43,025 nt of DNA from Clostridiaceae bacterium (GTDB lineage Bacteria; Bacillota; Clostridia; Acetivibrionales; DUMC01), in contig DUMC01000018.1 in the NCBI GenBank assembly GCA_012840075.1, positions 1-43,025 of the forward strand. Reading direction: 5' to 3'. A model generated the notes under the pieces. That model ran no database searches, was not told where the DNA came from, and was given only the letters and a program-made list of their open reading frames with translations. Shown here piece after piece: positions 41,900 to 43,025 of this stretch. Both the position numbers and the translations under genes were made by a program. Positions within the stretch are counted from its first letter, which is position 1. Each line of letters opens with the position of its first letter.

Positions 41900-42693
41900 T
41901 GCTGTGGGTTAATGGAATATATAAATGTTTTAATGCAGGAACGGTAAATGAAAAGATTGCACTGCATAATGTAAGTTTATATCTTGAAAAAGGAGATTTT
42001 GTGACTCTGATCGGAGGAAACGGAGCGGGAAAGTCCACGCTTCTTAACTGTATAGCAGGAGTATACCCGGTAGATAAAGGTTCTATAACAATTGACGGGG
42101 TTGATGTTACAAAATTAAGTGAATATAAACGTGCAGCATTTCTTGGGCGTGTTTTTCAGGATCCTATGATGGGAACTGCTTCTGACATGGGAATTGAAGA
42201 GAATCTTGCTTTAGCTTATAGGCGCGGGCAGAGAAGGGGCCTAAAATGGGGTATTACTAATAAGGAAAGAGAATTGTACAAAAAATTGCTTAGTCAGCTG
42301 GGTCTAGGTCTTGAAAATCGCCTTAGTACAAAGGTAGGATTATTATCAGGAGGACAGCGGCAAGCTATAACGCTCTTAATGGCAACTTTGAAAAGGCCAA
42401 AACTACTGTTGCTTGATGAGCATACAGCGGCCCTTGATCCCAAAACCGCAGAAAAAGTTCTTGAATTAACTGATACCATCGTTAAGGAAAGTAATCTTAC
42501 TACTTTGATGGTGACGCATAACATGCGCGATGCTATAAAACACGGCAACCGCCTAATAATGATGCATGAAGGACGTATTATTTTGGATATAAGAGGCGAA
42601 GAAAAGAAAAAACTTACCGTGGAAAATCTGCTTGAGCGTTTTGGTAAAGTAAGCGGTGAAGAGTTTGCTAATGACCGGGCATTGCTTTCGTGA
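41899..42693 (+). CDS. ATPase of TrpXYZ-type ABC importer
   Basis: 264 residues. Walker A GGNGAGKST, Q loop in VFQDPMMGTA, signature LSGGQRQA, Walker B LLLLDEHTAALDP (His follows the catalytic Glu, where Pro is usual in many ABC ATPases), switch His in MVTHNM. TrpZ-like. Coupled to the permease gene. No terminator could be seen in the AT-rich sequence after the stop. Confidence 0.88.
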   Translation: MLWVNGIYKCFNAGTVNEKIALHNVSLYLEKGDFVTLIGGNGAGKSTLLNCIAGVYPVDKGSITIDGVDVTKLSEYKRAAFLGRVFQDPMMGTASDMGIEENLALAYRRGQRRGLKWGITNKERELYKKLLSQLGLGLENRLSTKVGLLSGGQRQAITLLMATLKRPKLLLLDEHTAALDPKTAEKVLELTDTIVKESNLTTLMVTHNMRDAIKHGNRLIMMHEGRIILDIRGEEKKKLTVENLLERFGKVSGEEFANDRALLS

Positions 42694-42900
42694 ACCTCCA
42701 ACAAAGCTAAATCCAATCTTAAGATAAAATGAATAACATGAGTTAAAATGCAGTAAAAGCAAGGAAAATTTAAATATATTGTTTTAATAGCAAAATATTA
42801 TGTCAAGCATAGATTGATATAAAACTTTAGTGGTGCTATATTAATAAAGCGCTTGCAAATAAGCAACACCACCTTCCAAAAAGAAAATTAAAGAAAGTTG
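42694..42900. other. Gene-less AT-rich spacer
   Basis: No open frame with a ribosome site and no hairpin of note between the ABC operon and the promoter at 42901. Confidence 0.4.
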
Positions 42901-42929
42901 TTGACAAAAATAATCAAGCGTGTTAAGAT
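42901..42929 (+). promoter_or_regulatory. Strong promoter near right edge
   Basis: TTGACA (42901-42906), 17-base spacer, TAAGAT (42924-42929). It drives a transcript leaving the window. The first transcribed bases contain the hairpin CTGTCGC/GCGACAG (42937-42955). Confidence 0.75.
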
Positions 42930-42935
42930 AAAAAA

Positions 42936-43025
42936 GCTGTCGCCAAGAGCGACAGAAAAAGGCAACATTGTACAGCATCATTTAGATGATCATTTACATG
43001 GACATTGAAAAGTGAACAGTGTAAA
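42936..43025 (+). other. Probable rRNA operon leader (partial)
   Basis: After the promoter hairpin the sequence ends in CATTGAAAAGTGAACAGTG, which resembles the TTTGAAAACTGAACAGTG-type leader commonly found just before 16S rRNA genes of Firmicutes. The rRNA gene itself is outside the window, so this is an inference from the leader alone. Confidence 0.5.

Overview
The window is a stretch of a low-GC, strictly anaerobic Firmicute chromosome, most likely a clostridial genome of the Acetivibrio/Ruminiclostridium kind. The reasons are AT-rich spacers, Shine-Dalgarno sites such as AGGAGG, two T-box leaders, a large membrane [NiFe] hydrogenase, rubrerythrin, FeoAB and a TrpB2-type tryptophan synthase. 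The species cannot be fixed from sequence alone. All genes are chromosomal housekeeping or accessory genes. I see no phage, plasmid, transposase, tRNA or CRISPR array.

Layout. (1) 1-10391 (+): an operon, cut at its 5' end, for a complex-I-like group 4 [NiFe] hydrogenase. It has three antiporter-type subunits (the first partial), NuoJ-, NuoK- and NuoA-like subunits, small subunit, NuoC-like subunit, NiFe large subunit, NuoH-like subunit, a 2x[4Fe-4S] ferredoxin and the maturation protease. It should oxidise reduced ferredoxin, evolve H2 and pump ions. (2) 10562-15528: a SIMPL-domain protein, undecaprenyl-diphosphatase, a MATE exporter (-) and, divergently, a PreA-like flavoprotein with ferredoxin domain behind a near-consensus promoter and two matching palindromes. 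(3) 16200-23457: a PAS-GGDEF-EAL protein, MntP, an HxlR regulator, a CcdA-TlpA fusion and a receiver-less CheB. (4) 23982-31100: rubrerythrin, a NatAB-type ABC exporter, a NapH-like polyferredoxin behind a CsoR/CstR-like operator, a threonine-aldolase-like enzyme and TrpB2 with a Trp (UGG) T-box. (5) 31848-39233: a metal-homeostasis block with a CDF exporter, MntR/DtxR regulator, FeoB, FeoA and a ZupT-like ZIP permease. (6) 39417-42693: a TrpXYZ-type ABC importer behind a T-box whose specifier reads UUC (Phe). (7) The right edge carries a strong promoter and a leader resembling those before 16S rRNA genes.

Two genome-wide habits stand out. Conserved proteins repeatedly carry hydrophilic, low-complexity Asn/Glu/Lys/Gln-rich inserts or tails, and spacers are built from series of different short tandem duplications. 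In addition, clusters of a dispersed repeat (core GGGGACGGTTCT) sit directly at the 3' ends of four genes, and one of them has become the C-terminus of a protein.

The most promising undescribed items are a candidate RNA at about 31883-32373 (perfect promoter, five diverged ~38-nt repeats, terminator-like hairpin), a two-hairpin RNA upstream of mntP whose G-U pairing shows which strand is transcribed, the Phe-type T-box on a TrpXYZ-type transporter, and the paired palindromes at the PreA-like gene.
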